DNA of 64,000 nt, from the NCBI RefSeq assembly GCF_012530535.1, contig NZ_CP051299.1, forward strand, positions 1,426,001 to 1,490,000, in the 5' to 3' direction. The position numbers were made by a program, and so were the translations under genes. Shown here in pieces: positions 35,079 through 46,320 of this stretch. The DNA is from Microcella flavibacter. Lineage in GTDB: Bacteria > Actinomycetota > Actinomycetes > Actinomycetales > Microbacteriaceae. The first letter of the stretch is position 1, and the number at the start of each line of letters is the position of its first letter. The notes under the pieces were generated by a model, which saw nothing but the letters and a program-made list of their open reading frames with translations, was not told the origin of the DNA and searched no databases.

Positions 35079-35999
35079 TCAGGCCGCGGGCTCGAGTCCC
35101 GAGCGCAGCACGTCGCCGAACACGTCGTCGGGGTCGAGCCTACGCAGTTCCTCGGCGAGGCATTCGCGCAGGGTGCGCCGCGGAAGCGACAGCTCGTGGG
35201 TCGGCTGCCCGGCCTGCGTGAGCCGCGCGATGGCCGGCTCGGTGCGCTCGAGCGTGAGCGGGCCGGACGAGCGGTGCAGCACGACGCGCGAGAGCCCCGC
35301 GGTCGCGTCGTCGCCGACGACGCGCACCTCGACGGGCACCTGCAGCTGACGGCGCAGCCAGGCGGCGAGCAGCACGGTGGAGGGGGAGTCGGGCGGGCCC
35401 TCGACCTCGACGCGCTCCACGGGCTCGTACGGCGGCTGGTCGAGCGCGGCGGCGAGCTGGGCGCGCCACAGCGTGAGCCGCGTCCAGGCGAAGTCGGTGT
35501 CGCCGGGCTCGTACTCGCGGGCGAGCCGCTCGAGGCGGGCGAGGGGGTCGGCCGAGGCCGCGGCGTCGGTGATCCGGCGCTGCGCGAGATCGCCGAGCGG
35601 CGTCTCGCCGGGCCGCGACGGGCACTCGCCGGGCCACCAGGTCACGACGGGGGCGTCGGGCAGCAGCAGCCCGGTCACGAGGCCGTGCTGGTCGCGCGCC
35701 GCGTCGCCGTGGGCGCGCAGCACGACGACCTCGCTCGCGCCCGCGTCACCGCCGACCCGGATCTCGGCGTCGAGCCGGGCATCCGCGTCGGCGCTGTCGG
35801 TCGAGACGACGATGATGCGCATCGGATGCTCGCGCGAGGCGTCGTTCGCGGCCGCGATGACGTCCTCCTCCTCGCCGATGGTCGTGGCGATGATGAGCGT
35901 CAGCACGCGACCGAGCGCCACGGCGCCGGCCTCGTCGCGGATGCGCACGAGCGTCTTGGTGACCTTGCTGGTCGTGGTGTCGGGCAGGGTGATGATCAC
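35079..35999 (-). CDS. opcA: Glucose-6-phosphate dehydrogenase assembly protein OpcA
   Basis: OpcA activates or helps assemble glucose-6-phosphate dehydrogenase in actinobacteria and cyanobacteria. It has 306 residues with the family features 'RVLTLIIATT', 'HPMRIIVVSTD', 'LPDAPVVTWWPGECP' and 'TDFAWTRLTLWRAQLAAALD'. The GTG start overlaps the zwf stop by 4 bases (GTGA), which fits the need for matched levels of the two proteins. Confidence 0.94.
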   Translation of the reverse strand: MIITLPDTTTSKVTKTLVRIRDEAGAVALGRVLTLIIATTIGEEEDVIAAANDASREHPMRIIVVSTDSADADARLDAEIRVGGDAGASEVVVLRAHGDAARDQHGLVTGLLLPDAPVVTWWPGECPSRPGETPLGDLAQRRITDAAASADPLARLERLAREYEPGDTDFAWTRLTLWRAQLAAALDQPPYEPVERVEVEGPPDSPSTVLLAAWLRRQLQVPVEVRVVGDDATAGLSRVVLHRSSGPLTLERTEPAIARLTQAGQPTHELSLPRRTLRECLAEELRRLDPDDVFGDVLRSGLEPAA

Positions 36000-37537
36000 G
36001 GGCGCCTCCAGACGCGGCCGTCGCGGGCGAGCAGGTCGTCCGCGGACTTCGGGCCCCAGGTGCCGGGCGCGTACTGCTCGGGGCGCCCCTGGGTGGCCCA
36101 GTACTCCTCGATCGGGTCGAGGATCTTCCAGCTGAGCTCGACCTCCTCGTGGCGGGGGAACAGCGGCGGCTCGCCGAGCAGCACGTCGAGGATGAGCCGC
36201 TCGTAGGCCTCGGGGCTCGCCTCGGTGAAGGCGTGGCCGTAACCGAAGTCCATGGTGACGTCGCGCACCTGCATGCCGGCGCCGGGCACCTTCGAGCCGA
36301 AGCGCATCGTGACGCCCTCGTCGGGCTGCACGCGGATGACGAGCGCGTTCTGGCCGAGCGCCGAGGTCTGGCTCTCGGCGAACAGGTACTGCGGGGCCCG
36401 CTTGAAGACGACGGCGATCTCGGTGACGCGGCGGCCGAGGCGCTTGCCGGCGCGCAGGTAGAAGGGCACGCCCGCCCAGCGGCGGGTGCCGATGTCGAGG
36501 CGCATGGCGGCGTAGGTCTCGGTGACCGACTCCGGGTTCATGCCGTCCTCCTCGAGGAACCCGAGCACGTGCTCGCCGCCCTGCCACCCGCCGGCGTACT
36601 GGCCGCGGGCGGTCGCGGCGCCGAGATCCTTCGGCAGGCGCACGGCCGAGAGCACCTTCTCCTTCTCGGCGCGCAGGTCGGCGGCGTCGAACGAGACGGG
36701 CTCCTCCATCGCCGTGAGCGCGAGCAGCTGCAGCAGGTGGTTCTGGATGACGTCGCGCGCCGCCCCGATGCCGTCGTAGTAGCCCGCGCGCCCGCCGACC
36801 CCGATGTCCTCCGCCATGGTGATCTGCACGTGGTCGACGTAGTTCGCGTTCCAGATCGGCTCGTACATCATGTTGGCGAAGCGCAGCGCGAGGATGTTCT
36901 GAACCGTCTCCTTGCCCAGGTAGTGGTCGATGCGGAACACCGAGTCGGGCGGGAACACCGATTCGACGACGGCGTTCAGCTCGCGCGCCGTCGTGAGGTC
37001 GCTGCCGAAGGGCTTCTCGATGACGACGCGGCGCCACTGGCCGTCCTCCGCCTCGGCGAGGCCGCTGCGGCGCAGCTGCTGGGTCACCTGAGGGAACGAC
37101 TTCGGCGGGATCGACAGGTAGAAGGCGTGGTTGCCCATCGTGCCGCGCTCGCGGTCGAGCTCGGCGATCGTCGCCGACAGCCGCTCGAAGGCCGCGTCGT
37201 CATCGAACTCGCCCGAGACGAAGCGGATGCCCGCCGCGAGCTGCTTCCAGACGTCCTCGTTGAAGGGCGTGCGCGCGTGCTCCTGCACGGCGTCGTGCAC
37301 GACCTTCTCGAAGTCCTGGTCCTCCCAGTCGCGCCGCGCGAAGCCGACGAGCGCGAAGCCCGGCGGCAGGAGGCCGCGGTTCGCCAGGTCGTAGACGGCG
37401 GGCATGAGCTTCTTGCGCGACAGGTCGCCGGTGACCCCGAAGATGACGAGCCCGCTCGGACCGGCGATGCGGTTCAGGCGGCGATCATCGGGGGAGCGCA
37501 GCGGGTTGCTGTCCGGCGAGATGTCGACCGGGGGCAT
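35996..37537 (-). CDS. zwf: Glucose-6-phosphate 1-dehydrogenase
   Basis: Zwf oxidises glucose 6-phosphate to the lactone and makes NADPH. It has 513 residues. The nucleotide-binding 'IFGVTGDLSRKKLMPAVYD' is at about 30-48, the catalytic 'FRIDHYLGKETVQN' near 200 and 'EKPFGSD' just before it. ATG at 37537 follows GAGGAG. It sits 47 bases after pgi and overlaps opcA by 4 bases. Confidence 0.96.
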   Translation of the reverse strand: MPPVDISPDSNPLRSPDDRRLNRIAGPSGLVIFGVTGDLSRKKLMPAVYDLANRGLLPPGFALVGFARRDWEDQDFEKVVHDAVQEHARTPFNEDVWKQLAAGIRFVSGEFDDDAAFERLSATIAELDRERGTMGNHAFYLSIPPKSFPQVTQQLRRSGLAEAEDGQWRRVVIEKPFGSDLTTARELNAVVESVFPPDSVFRIDHYLGKETVQNILALRFANMMYEPIWNANYVDHVQITMAEDIGVGGRAGYYDGIGAARDVIQNHLLQLLALTAMEEPVSFDAADLRAEKEKVLSAVRLPKDLGAATARGQYAGGWQGGEHVLGFLEEDGMNPESVTETYAAMRLDIGTRRWAGVPFYLRAGKRLGRRVTEIAVVFKRAPQYLFAESQTSALGQNALVIRVQPDEGVTMRFGSKVPGAGMQVRDVTMDFGYGHAFTEASPEAYERLILDVLLGEPPLFPRHEEVELSWKILDPIEEYWATQGRPEQYAPGTWGPKSADDLLARDGRVWRRP

Positions 37538-37584
37538 GGATCTCCTCGTACGGGAAGGGTGGTCGGTGCTCGGGCGAGCGGCGC

Positions 37585-39180
37585 TCAGGCGAGCGCGGTG
37601 ATGAGCGCGGCGATGGCGCTCGCATCGGAGACCGTGAGCGTCACGACCGGTCGCCCGTGGTCGGCGAGCACGCGGGCGTCGCCGGCCGCCTGCGCGGCGA
37701 TGAGCTGCCCGAAGGTGAACGGCCGGTCGGCGATCTCGAGGTCGCCCTCGGCCGTCGAGACGATCTGCAGGAACACCCCGTGCGCGGGACCGCCCTTGTG
37801 GTACTGGCCGGTCGAGTGCAGGAAGCGCGGACCCCAGCCGAAGGTGGTCGGCCGTCCGCTCGCGGCCGCGATGCGGTGGCGCACGGCCTCGAGCTCGGGG
37901 TGCGCGGTGCGATCGAGGTAGGCCTGCACGGCGACGTAGCCGTCGGCGGGCACCGCCGCGAGCAGGCGGTCGACGGCCTCGCTCACGGTCGTGGCGCCCT
38001 CGAGCAGGGCTTGCGGCCCGGCGACGCCGACCCCGCCGTCGACGAACAGCGGTTCGACCGGCTCGGGGCGCGCGTCGAGCAGGCCGCGGGCGGCGACCTT
38101 CGCCGACTCGACGTCGGGCTGGTCGAAGGGGTTGATGCCGAGCATCATGCCGGCGATGGCGGTCGCGTACTCCCAGGTCATGATGAGCGCGCCGAGCGAT
38201 CCGGAGAGCTCGATCTCGCCCTCGGCGACCTCCTCGGTCGCGCGGGCGTCGGCGACGAGGCGCACGACCTGGACGTCGGGGGCGTGGGAGACGAGCTCCG
38301 GCGCGTCGATCCCGACGACGACCGGCAGGATGCCCGTGCCGTCCTTGCCCGTCGACTCCGCGATCAGCTGCTCGACCCAATCCCCGAGCCCCACGACGTG
38401 CGTGCCGTCGGCGACGAGCACGAGCTTGTCGCGCCGGGGCTCGGTGCCCGCGATGGCCGCCGCGAGCTGCAGCCCGGGGTTCGAGGGGCTGTCGATGGAG
38501 AGCGGCGCGAGCGCGGCATCCGCCTCGTCGAGCAGTTCGGCGATGTCGGCGCCGGCGAGGCCGGAGGGCACGAGGCCGAAGGCGGTGAGCGCCGAGTAGC
38601 GCCCGCCGACGGTCGGGTCGGCGGTGAAGACGCGGTACCCGGCGGCGCGCGAGGCCTGCTCGAGCGGCGAGCCCGGGTCGGTGACGATGATGATGCGCTC
38701 GGCGGGGTCGATGCCGGCGGCGGTGAAGGCCGCCTCGAAGGCGCGCTTCTGGCTGTCGGTCTCGACGGTGGAGCCGGACTTGGAGGAGACGACGACGGCC
38801 GTCGAGGCGAGGTCGTGCTCGACGACGCCGCGCACCTGGTGCGGGTCGGTGGCGTCGAGGACGACGAGCGGCGCGCCCGCCGTCGCGGTGATGACCTCGG
38901 GGGCGAGCGAGGAGCCGCCCATCCCGCATAGCACGATGCGGGTCACGCCGCGCTCGGCGAGCTCCTCGCGCAGCTGCTCGATCTCGGCCACGAGCGGGCG
39001 CGAGACGCCGACCGCCTGGATCCAGCCGAGCCGCACGGAGGCCTCGGCCTCGGCGGCAGGGCCCCAGAGCGTCGCGTCGCCCGCGGTGAGGCGGCTCGCG
39101 ACGAGCTGCTCGACCAGCGCCGGTACGTGCCGCTCGATCGCCTCGGCGGCCGCGCCGCGCGCGCCGACGGTGGCGGTCAC
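37585..39180 (-). CDS. pgi: Glucose-6-phosphate isomerase
   Basis: Pgi interconverts glucose 6-phosphate and fructose 6-phosphate. This is the 531-residue actinobacterial form, with sugar-phosphate-binding '[12 protein letters not shown]' near residue 85 and '[19 protein letters not shown]' near 130; a third conserved stretch is '[20 protein letters not shown]'. GTG at 39180 overlaps the tal stop by 4 bases (GTGA). Its place in the operon lets the oxidative branch recycle hexose phosphate. Confidence 0.93.
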   Translation of the reverse strand: MTATVGARGAAAEAIERHVPALVEQLVASRLTAGDATLWGPAAEAEASVRLGWIQAVGVSRPLVAEIEQLREELAERGVTRIVLCGMGGSSLAPEVITATAGAPLVVLDATDPHQVRGVVEHDLASTAVVVSSKSGSTVETDSQKRAFEAAFTAAGIDPAERIIIVTDPGSPLEQASRAAGYRVFTADPTVGGRYSALTAFGLVPSGLAGADIAELLDEADAALAPLSIDSPSNPGLQLAAAIAGTEPRRDKLVLVADGTHVVGLGDWVEQLIAESTGKDGTGILPVVVGIDAPELVSHAPDVQVVRLVADARATEEVAEGEIELSGSLGALIMTWEYATAIAGMMLGINPFDQPDVESAKVAARGLLDARPEPVEPLFVDGGVGVAGPQALLEGATTVSEAVDRLLAAVPADGYVAVQAYLDRTAHPELEAVRHRIAAASGRPTTFGWGPRFLHSTGQYHKGGPAHGVFLQIVSTAEGDLEIADRPFTFGQLIAAQAAGDARVLADHGRPVVTLTVSDASAIAALITALA

Positions 39181-40286
39181 TTGGCCGCCTCGAGCGCGGC
39201 CGACACGGTGTCGAGCAGCTCGTTCCAGCTGACGATGAACTTCTCCACGCCCTCCTTCTCGAGCAGCGCGGTGACCTCGGCGATCGAGACGCCCTGCTCC
39301 TCGAGGGCCGCGAGCACGGCGCGCGAGGCCTCGTACGAGCCGCTGACCTCGTCGCCTTCGACCACTGCGTGGTCGAAGGTCGCCTCGAGGGTCTTCTCCG
39401 GCATGGTGTTCACGGTGTCGCCGACGGCGAGGGCCGTGACGTAGAGGGTGTCGGGCAGCGCCGGGTCCTTGACGCCGGTCGAGGCCCAGAGCGGGCGCTG
39501 CACGTTGGCGCCGGCCTCGAGCAGGGCCGCGGCGCGGGGCTCGGCGAAGGCCTGCTCGAAGAGCTCGTAGGCGAGGCGGGCGTTCGCGATGCCGGCCTTG
39601 CTCTTGAGGGCGAGCGCCTCGGGGGTGCCGATCGCCTCGAGCCGCTTGTCGATCTCGGAGTCGACGCGCGAGACGAAGAAGGAGGCGACGGAGTGGATGG
39701 TCGCGAGGTCGTGCCCGGCGTCGCGCGCCTTCTCGAGCCCGGCGAGGTAGGCGTCGATCACGGCGCGGTACCGCTCGAGGCTGAAGATGAGCGTGACGTT
39801 GACGCTGATGCCGGCGCCGATGGTCTCGGTGATCGCCTCGAGCCCCTCGAGCGTCGCGGGGATCTTGATCATCGCGTTCGGGCGGTCGACCTTCGCCCAG
39901 AGCTGGCGCGCCTGCTCGATCGTGCCGGCGGCGTCGTGGGCGAGGCCCGGCTCGACCTCGATCGAGACGCGGCCGTCGCGGCCTGCGGTCGACGCGTACA
40001 CGGGGGCGAAGATGTCGCTCGCCGCGGCCACGTCGTCGGTGGTGATCTCGAAGACGGCGTCGGTCACATCGACGCCGGCGGCCGCGAGGTCGCGGATCTG
40101 GTCGTCGTAGGTCGTGCCGGTCGCGAGCGCCGCCGCGAAGATCGTGGGGTTGGTCGTGACGCCGACGACGTCGCGGTCGGTGATGATCGCGGCGAGCCCG
40201 CCGGAGGAGATGCGATCGCGCGAGAGGTCGTCGAGCCAGATGCTGACGCCGAGCGCGCTGAGCTGAGCGGTGGGGGTGGAGGTCAT
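39177..40286 (-). CDS. tal: Transaldolase
   Basis: Transaldolase moves a dihydroxyacetone unit between sugar phosphates. It has 369 residues, the longer actinobacterial type. The N-terminus '[15 protein letters not shown]' and '[15 protein letters not shown]' are conserved, and the Schiff-base Lys lies in '[18 protein letters not shown]'. ATG at 40286 follows GAGGA. It is 56 bases after tkt and overlaps pgi by 4. Confidence 0.95.
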   Translation of the reverse strand: MTSTPTAQLSALGVSIWLDDLSRDRISSGGLAAIITDRDVVGVTTNPTIFAAALATGTTYDDQIRDLAAAGVDVTDAVFEITTDDVAAASDIFAPVYASTAGRDGRVSIEVEPGLAHDAAGTIEQARQLWAKVDRPNAMIKIPATLEGLEAITETIGAGISVNVTLIFSLERYRAVIDAYLAGLEKARDAGHDLATIHSVASFFVSRVDSEIDKRLEAIGTPEALALKSKAGIANARLAYELFEQAFAEPRAAALLEAGANVQRPLWASTGVKDPALPDTLYVTALAVGDTVNTMPEKTLEATFDHAVVEGDEVSGSYEASRAVLAALEEQGVSIAEVTALLEKEGVEKFIVSWNELLDTVSAALEAAK

Positions 40287-40342
40287 GCTGTCCTCGGTTC
40301 TCTGGTGCTGCGGGGGAGGTGGGGGTCGGTGGGGGAGCGGGT

Positions 40343-42436
40343 TCAGCCCGCGGCGAGCGACTCGTGCGCGGCGGCCACGGCGGCCTCGGTCGTGATGCCG
40401 AACTCGCGGTACAGGGTCTGGTAGTCCGCCGAGGCGCCGAAGTGCTCGATCGAGACCGCGCGACCGCGCACCCCGAGGTAGCGGTGCCAGCTCAGCGAGA
40501 GGCCCGCCTCGATGCTGACGCGGGCGGTGACAGCGGCCGGCAGCACGGACTCGCGGTACTCGGCGCTCTGCTCCTCGAACCACTCCAGGCTCGGAGCCGA
40601 GACGACGCGGGCGTGGACGCCCTCGCCGGCGAGCACCTCGCGGGCCTCGAGCGCGATCTGCACCTCGGAGCCGGTCGCGATGAGGATGACGTCGGGCGAG
40701 CCGTTCGCAGCCTCGGCGAGCACGTAGGCGCCGCGCGCGACGTGATGGGCCGCGGCGAGCACCTCGCCCGAGGCGACGTCGTCGCCGCGCTCGAACACGG
40801 GCACGTTCTGGCGGGTCAGCGCGAGACCGGCCGGGTGGCTGTGCCGGTCGAGGATCGTCTTCCACGCCCAGGCGGTCTCGTTCGCGTCGGCCGGGCGCAC
40901 GATGTCGAGCCCCGGGATGGCGCGCAGCGCCGCGAGCTGCTCGACCGGCTGGTGCGTCGGGCCGTCCTCGCCGAGCGCGACCGAGTCGTGCGTCCAGACG
41001 TAGGTGACCGGCACGCCCATGAGGGCGGCGAGGCGCACGGCGGGGCGCATGTAGTCGCTGAAGATGAGGAAGGTGCCGCCGAAGACGCGCGTGCGGCCGT
41101 GGAGGGCGATGCCGTTGAGGATCGCGCCCATCGCGTGCTCGCGGATGCCGAAGTGCAGGATGCGGCCGTAGGGGTCGGCCTGCCACTCGTGCGTGGAGTG
41201 CTCGGCGGGCACGAACGAGCCGCCGCCCGCGATGGTCGTGAGGTTCGACTCGGCGAGGTCGGCCGAGCCGCCCCAGAACTCGGGAACCACGCCGGCGATG
41301 GCGTTGATGACCTTGCCGCTCGCGGCGCGGGTCGACACGCTCGTGCCGCCCTCGAACACCGGCAGCGCCTCGGTGAGGCCCTCGGGCAGCTCGCCCGCGA
41401 GCATCCGGTCGAGGAGGGCCTTCTTCTCGGGGTTCGCGGTCGCCCAGGCGTCGAAGCCCTGCTGCCACTCGGCGTGGCGCTCGGCGCCGCGCTCGACGGC
41501 GGCACGCGTGTGCGCGATGACCTCGTCGCTGACGACGAAGCTCTGCTCGGGGTCGAAGCCCATGATCGTCTTCGTCGCGGCGAGCTCCTCGCCGCCGAGG
41601 GCCGAGCCGTGGATCTTGCCGGTGTTCTGCTTGGTCGGGGCCGGCCAGCCGATGATCGTCTTGAGGATCACGAGGCTCGGGCGCCCGGTCTCGGCCTTCG
41701 CCGCCTCGAGCGCGGCGTGCAGCGCGTGCACGTCCTCGACGTACTCGCCGGTCTGCTTCCAGTCCACCGTCTGCACGTGCCAGCCGTACGACTCGTAGCG
41801 CGCGGCGACGTCCTCGGTGAAGGCGATGTCGGTGTCGTCCTCGATCGAGATCTGGTTCGAGTCGTAGATCGCGATGAGGTTGCCGAGCTGCTGGTGGCCG
41901 GCGAGCGAGCCGGCCTCGCTCGTGACGCCCTCCTGCAGGTCGCCGTCGCCGGCGATGACGTAGACGTGGTGGTCGAAGGGGCTCTCGCCGGCCGGGGCGC
42001 CGGGGTCGAGCAGGCCGCGCTCGAAGCGGGCGGCGTAGGCGAAGCCGACGGCGGAGGCGAGGCCCTGCCCGAGCGGGCCGGTCGTGATCTCGACGCCGTC
42101 GGTGTGGCCGTACTCGGGGTGGCCGGGGGTCTTCGAGCCCCAGGTGCGCAGCGACTTGAGGTCGTCGAGCTCGAGGCCGTAGCCGCCGAGGTAGAGCTGC
42201 ACGTACTGCGTCAGCGAGCTGTGCCCGGCCGAGAGGATGAAGCGGTCGCGCCCGAGCCACTGCGGGTCGGCGGGGTCGTGCCGCATCGTCTTCTGGTGCA
42301 GCAGGTAGGCCACGGGGGCGAGGCTCATCGCGGTGCCGGGATGCCCGTTGCCGACCTTCTCGACGGCGTCCGCCGCGAGCATTCGTGCCGTGTCGACAGC
42401 GGCGGAGTCCAGCGGGTCCCAGGTGAGGTCGGTCAT
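40343..42436 (-). CDS. tkt: Transketolase
   Basis: Transketolase moves two-carbon units using thiamine diphosphate. It has 697 residues. N-terminal '[20 protein letters not shown]', the cofactor segment '[18 protein letters not shown]' with '[11 protein letters not shown]', the pyrimidine domain '[19 protein letters not shown]' and the C-terminal '[11 protein letters not shown]' are present. ATG at 42436 follows GAAAGGG. It is the first gene of the minus-strand pentose phosphate operon and is divergent from ctaB. Confidence 0.96.
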   Translation of the reverse strand: MTDLTWDPLDSAAVDTARMLAADAVEKVGNGHPGTAMSLAPVAYLLHQKTMRHDPADPQWLGRDRFILSAGHSSLTQYVQLYLGGYGLELDDLKSLRTWGSKTPGHPEYGHTDGVEITTGPLGQGLASAVGFAYAARFERGLLDPGAPAGESPFDHHVYVIAGDGDLQEGVTSEAGSLAGHQQLGNLIAIYDSNQISIEDDTDIAFTEDVAARYESYGWHVQTVDWKQTGEYVEDVHALHAALEAAKAETGRPSLVILKTIIGWPAPTKQNTGKIHGSALGGEELAATKTIMGFDPEQSFVVSDEVIAHTRAAVERGAERHAEWQQGFDAWATANPEKKALLDRMLAGELPEGLTEALPVFEGGTSVSTRAASGKVINAIAGVVPEFWGGSADLAESNLTTIAGGGSFVPAEHSTHEWQADPYGRILHFGIREHAMGAILNGIALHGRTRVFGGTFLIFSDYMRPAVRLAALMGVPVTYVWTHDSVALGEDGPTHQPVEQLAALRAIPGLDIVRPADANETAWAWKTILDRHSHPAGLALTRQNVPVFERGDDVASGEVLAAAHHVARGAYVLAEAANGSPDVILIATGSEVQIALEAREVLAGEGVHARVVSAPSLEWFEEQSAEYRESVLPAAVTARVSIEAGLSLSWHRYLGVRGRAVSIEHFGASADYQTLYREFGITTEAAVAAAHESLAAG

Positions 42437-42604
42437 GACGGGGGTACAGCCCTTTCTCGATGCGAGCTCAGGGGCGATCCGGGTGGTGCTGCCCCTGGCG
42501 GGAACCTTGCCGTGATCGTCATCGATCGTGACCGCGGCCCACTCGGGCACCCGTGAGGGCGCCCCCGTTCGAGAGACGGACGTGGCGGCTGACAAGCTCG
42601 CCCC

Positions 42605-42610
42605 AGTATA
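42605..42610 (-). promoter_or_regulatory. Candidate -10 element, tkt operon
   Basis: TATACT on the minus strand, a good -10 match, which would give a ~160-base leader before tkt. The -35 region is not clear. Confidence 0.45.
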
Positions 42611-42667
42611 GGGAGGGCCTCTGTCGTGCGGGGGCGCGGGCCGAGCATCCCCCCAGCACCGCTCCCG

Positions 42668-42673
42668 TAGACT
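42668..42673 (+). promoter_or_regulatory. Candidate -10 element, ctaB
   Basis: TAGACT, 31 bases before the ctaB ATG. It faces away from the tkt promoter 58 bases to its left. Confidence 0.4.
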
Positions 42674-42704
42674 CGACGGCGAACCCGCCGCGCGAAGAGG
42701 AGAC

Positions 42705-43625
42705 ATGGATACTGCGCTCGACCCGTCGATCACGACCCGTCCGCGCACCCTCAAGCGCACCGTGGCGGCGTACGTCGCCCTGACGAAGCCGCGGGTCATC
42801 GAGCTGCTGCTCGTGACGACCGCCCCGGTCATGATCCTCGCGGAGGGCGGGCTGCCGAGCCTCTGGCTCGTGCTCGCGACCCTCATCGGCGGCGCCCTCT
42901 CGGCCGGATCGGCCGGCGCGTTCAACATGTACATCGACCGCGACATCGACCGCATCATGCAGCGCACGCAGAACCGGCCGCTCGTGACGGGCGAGCTCAC
43001 CGACCGGCAGGCGCTCGTCTTCGCCTACGTGCTCGGCGTCGTCTCCATCGTCTGGCTGCTCATCACGACGAACTGGCTCGCCGCGTCGCTCGCGCTCGCC
43101 GCCATCCTCTTCTACGTCGTCATCTACACGCTCGTGCTCAAGCGCCGCACCGAGCAGAACATCATCTGGGGCGGCATCGCCGGCTGCTTCCCGGTCGTCA
43201 TCGGCTGGACGGCCGTGACCGGCTCGCTCGACTGGCCGCCGCTCATCCTCTTCCTCGTCGTGTTCCTCTGGACGCCGCCGCACTACTGGCCGCTGTCGCT
43301 CAAGTACCGCGACGACTACGCCTCGGCCTCCGTGCCCATGCTCGGCGTCGTGCGCGGGCGCGCCATGGTCGGCCTGCAGACGATCCTGTACGCCTGGGCC
43401 ACGGTCGCCTGCTCGCTGCTGCTCATCCCCGTCGCCGACATGGGTGCGCTCTACTCGGGCGCCGCGGTGCTCGCGGGGGCCTGGTTCATCATCGAGAGCC
43501 ACCGCCTCTACTCGCGCGCGCTGCACGGCCGCGAGGCGAAGCCGATGAAGGTCTTCCACGCCAGCATCACCTACCTGACGCTGCTCTTCGTGGCCGTCGG
43601 CATCGACCCGCTGCTGCCGTACTAG
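42705..43625 (+). CDS. ctaB: Protoheme IX farnesyltransferase (heme O synthase)
   Basis: CtaB adds farnesyl to heme B, giving heme O for cytochrome oxidases. It has 306 residues and about nine hydrophobic helices. The prenyltransferase motif '[20 protein letters not shown]' is near residue 75 and the second conserved loop '[16 protein letters not shown]' near 205. GAAGAGGAG precedes the ATG. It converges on ctaA with 22 bases between stops. Confidence 0.96.
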   Translation: MDTALDPSITTRPRTLKRTVAAYVALTKPRVIELLLVTTAPVMILAEGGLPSLWLVLATLIGGALSAGSAGAFNMYIDRDIDRIMQRTQNRPLVTGELTDRQALVFAYVLGVVSIVWLLITTNWLAASLALAAILFYVVIYTLVLKRRTEQNIIWGGIAGCFPVVIGWTAVTGSLDWPPLILFLVVFLWTPPHYWPLSLKYRDDYASASVPMLGVVRGRAMVGLQTILYAWATVACSLLLIPVADMGALYSGAAVLAGAWFIIESHRLYSRALHGREAKPMKVFHASITYLTLLFVAVGIDPLLPY

Positions 43626-43647
43626 CGGCCGCGTCCCGCCGAGCGGG

Positions 43648-44628
43648 CTAGCGGGCGACGAGCTCCGGCTCCGCGGTTGCGGCGGTGAGAGCGGCGTCCT
43701 CGTCGCGGGTCGTCCGCATCTCCAGCAGCACGCGCGTCACCGCGGCGATGAGCACGCAGGCGAGCACCATGTGCGCCCCGACGAGGATCTCGGGCAGGCC
43801 GAGCCGCGCCTGGGCCACGCCGATGACGATCTGCGCCCCCTCGACGAGCAGCAGGCCCACGGCGGCGCGCTGCACGCGGGCCAGCCCGAGCCGCGCGGCG
43901 ACGACGAGCAGCGCCAGGCTCAGGCCGGCGGTGATGTAGGCCGGCCAGGAGTGCACGTGCTGCAGCAGCTCCGAGTCGAGGCCGTTGCGCGCCGCGCCGC
44001 CGTCGCCCGCGTGCGGGCCCGAGCCGGTGACCACGATGCCGACGAGCACGGTGACCCAGGCGCCGACGGCGGTCGCGAGGCCGAGCATCCGCACCGGGGC
44101 CGGCACGGCGAGCGAGCGCGAGGCCGGCCCGCGGTAGACGCGGAAGACGAAGACGGTCGCGAGCGCGACGAGCGCGGTCGAGACGACGAAGTGCAGGCCG
44201 ACGATCCACGGGTCGAGGTTCGTCAGCACGGTGATGCCGCCGATGATCGCCTGCGCCGGGATGCCCAGGCCGAGGGCCACGGAGAGGCGCAGCAGCTCGG
44301 GGCGCTCGCGTCGCATGCGCACGACGAAGGCGAAGGCGGCGATGGCGATGATGACGAGCACGAAGGTGAGCAGGCGGTTGCCGAACTCGACGATGCCGTG
44401 GATGCCCATCTCGGGCGTCGCGACGAACGAGTCCGCCGTGCACCGCGGCCACGTCGGGCAGCCGAGGCCCGAGCCGGTGAGGCGCACCGCGCCGCCGGTG
44501 CCGACGATGAGGGTCTGGCTGACGAGGGAGGCCCAGGCGATGAACCGCACGCGCCGATCGACCGTCGTCGGGAGCCACGCGCGCGCCGCGCGCACCGAGC
44601 CGACCAGGTTCTGCCACAGGCGATTCAC
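43648..44628 (-). CDS. ctaA: Heme A synthase
   Basis: CtaA oxidises heme O to heme A. It has 326 residues and about eight hydrophobic helices. The N-terminal 'GGAVRLTGSGLGCPTWPRC' carries the conserved Cys pair, 'GIHGIVEFGNRLLTFVLV' the first heme-ligand histidine, and 'LLQHVHSWPAYITAGL' and 'ILVGAHMVLACVL' further histidines. It starts with GTG. CtaA and CtaB act in sequence but here are convergent, each with its own promoter. Confidence 0.94.
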   Translation of the reverse strand: MNRLWQNLVGSVRAARAWLPTTVDRRVRFIAWASLVSQTLIVGTGGAVRLTGSGLGCPTWPRCTADSFVATPEMGIHGIVEFGNRLLTFVLVIIAIAAFAFVVRMRRERPELLRLSVALGLGIPAQAIIGGITVLTNLDPWIVGLHFVVSTALVALATVFVFRVYRGPASRSLAVPAPVRMLGLATAVGAWVTVLVGIVVTGSGPHAGDGGAARNGLDSELLQHVHSWPAYITAGLSLALLVVAARLGLARVQRAAVGLLLVEGAQIVIGVAQARLGLPEILVGAHMVLACVLIAAVTRVLLEMRTTRDEDAALTAATAEPELVAR

Positions 44629-44662
44629 GGTGCCGCACCCTCTCCGTCCAGGCTGAGCACGG

Positions 44663-44668
44663 TAGACT
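44663..44668 (+). promoter_or_regulatory. Candidate -10 element, suf operon
   Basis: TAGACT, 184 bases before the sufB GTG. It would produce a leader of about 175 bases. No SufR or IscR gene or obvious operator is seen nearby. Confidence 0.3.
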
Positions 44669-44851
44669 TCCAGCGCTCACCATCAGTGTCGATAGCGGGT
44701 GCCTCCGCGGGTTCCGCGTGGGGCATCGACCCGCCAGAGTCCAGTGTAAATCGGGCTCCATGAGCATCCGCCCTCAACAACCCCATCGCGTCCCGCGAGG
44801 GGAATGGGCCGCCATCGCCACCGGTTGGGTTCGGCAACAGAGAGGAACATC

Positions 44852-46270
44852 GTGTCTGACGTGCTTATCGATCGACCCGAGCTGGAAGGTCTGGGGCAGT
44901 ACGAGTTCGGCTGGTCCGACTCCGACGCCGCCGGCAGCACCGCCCGCCGCGGCATCAGCACCGAGGTGGTCTCCGACATCTCCGCGCTCAAGAGCGAGCC
45001 CGAGTGGATGCTCAAGACGCGCCTGAAGGGCTACGACCTCTTCGGCAAGAAGCCGATGCCGAACTGGGGCGCCGACCTCTCGGGCATCGACTTCGACAAC
45101 ATCAAGTACTTCGTGCGCTCGACCGAGAAGCAGGCCACCACGTGGGAGGAGCTCCCCGAGGACATCAAGGCCACGTACGAGAAGCTCGGCATCCCCGAGG
45201 CCGAGCGCCAGCGCCTCGTCTCCGGCGTCGCCGCCCAGTACGAGTCCGAGGTCGTCTACCACCAGATCCGCGAGGACCTGGAGGAGCAGGGCGTCATCTT
45301 CATGGACACCGACACGGCGCTGCGCGAGCACCCGGAGCTGTTCCAGGAGTACTTCGGCACGGTCATCCCGCCCGGCGACAACAAGTTCGCCGCGCTCAAC
45401 ACGGCCGTCTGGTCGGGCGGATCGTTCGTCTACGTGCCGCCCGGCGTGCACGTCGAGATCCCGCTGCAGGCCTACTTCCGCATCAACACGGAGAACATGG
45501 GCCAGTTCGAGCGCACGCTGATCATCGCGGACGAGGGCTCGTACGTGCACTACATCGAGGGCTGCACGGCGCCGATCTACAAGAGCGACTCGCTGCACTC
45601 GGCCGTCGTCGAGATCATCGTGAAGAAGAACGCCCGCGTTCGGTACACGACGATCCAGAACTGGTCGAACAACGTCTACAACCTCGTCACGAAGCGCGCC
45701 GTCGCCCACGAGGGCGCCACCATGGAGTGGATCGACGGCAACATCGGCTCGAAGGTCACGATGAAGTACCCGTCGATCTTCCTCGTCGGCGAGCACGCCA
45801 AGGGCGAGACGCTCTCGGTCGCCTTCGCCGGCCCGGGCCAGCACCAGGACGCCGGCGCCAAGATGATCCACATGGCGCCGTACACGACGTCGTCGATCAT
45901 CTCGAAGTCGATCGCCCGCGGCGGCGGTCGCGCCGGCTACCGCGGCGAGGTGCGGGTGGATGCCGCCGCGCACCACTCCGCCAACACCGTGCGCTGCGAC
46001 GCCCTGCTCGTCGACACCATCTCGCGCTCCGACACATACCCGGCGATCGACATCCGCGTCGACGACGTGCAGCTGGGGCACGAGGCCACGGTCTCGCGCG
46101 TGAGCGAGGAGCAGCTGTTCTACCTGCAGTCGCGCGGCCTGCCCGAGGACGAGGCCATGGCGATGATCGTGCGCGGCTTCATCGAGCCGATCGCGCGCGA
46201 GCTGCCCATGGAGTACGCGCTCGAGCTCAACAAGCTCATCGAGATGAACATGGAGGGCAGCGTCGGCTGA
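44852..46270 (+). CDS. sufB: Fe-S cluster assembly protein SufB
   Basis: SufB is the scaffold subunit of the SufBCD complex on which Fe-S clusters are built. It has 472 residues. '[17 protein letters not shown]', '[20 protein letters not shown]', '[21 protein letters not shown]' (about residues 231-251) and '[20 protein letters not shown]' at the end are family hallmarks. GTG at 44852 follows GAGAGGAA. It heads a five-gene suf cluster. Confidence 0.96.
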   Translation: MSDVLIDRPELEGLGQYEFGWSDSDAAGSTARRGISTEVVSDISALKSEPEWMLKTRLKGYDLFGKKPMPNWGADLSGIDFDNIKYFVRSTEKQATTWEELPEDIKATYEKLGIPEAERQRLVSGVAAQYESEVVYHQIREDLEEQGVIFMDTDTALREHPELFQEYFGTVIPPGDNKFAALNTAVWSGGSFVYVPPGVHVEIPLQAYFRINTENMGQFERTLIIADEGSYVHYIEGCTAPIYKSDSLHSAVVEIIVKKNARVRYTTIQNWSNNVYNLVTKRAVAHEGATMEWIDGNIGSKVTMKYPSIFLVGEHAKGETLSVAFAGPGQHQDAGAKMIHMAPYTTSSIISKSIARGGGRAGYRGEVRVDAAAHHSANTVRCDALLVDTISRSDTYPAIDIRVDDVQLGHEATVSRVSEEQLFYLQSRGLPEDEAMAMIVRGFIEPIARELPMEYALELNKLIEMNMEGSVG

Positions 46271-46320
46271 TCGCCCGCGCCGCCGCCCTCCCGCCCCCCA
46301 CGAAAGGACCCCCAGGCTCG

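Noticed and set aside
43635-43647. Small hairpin (CCCGC/GCGGG) between ctaB and ctaA as a terminator
   Set aside because: Only a 5-bp stem in a 22-base gap; too weak to call as a terminator.
44760-45026. Out-of-frame reading frame overlapping the sufB start, encoding a CxxC (SCLTC), as a possible cysteine leader peptide
   Set aside because: It uses rare AT-rich codons such as CAA and TTA, has no clear start signal, and the Cys pair falls on bases fixed by the sufB start region. Too weak to claim without transcript data.
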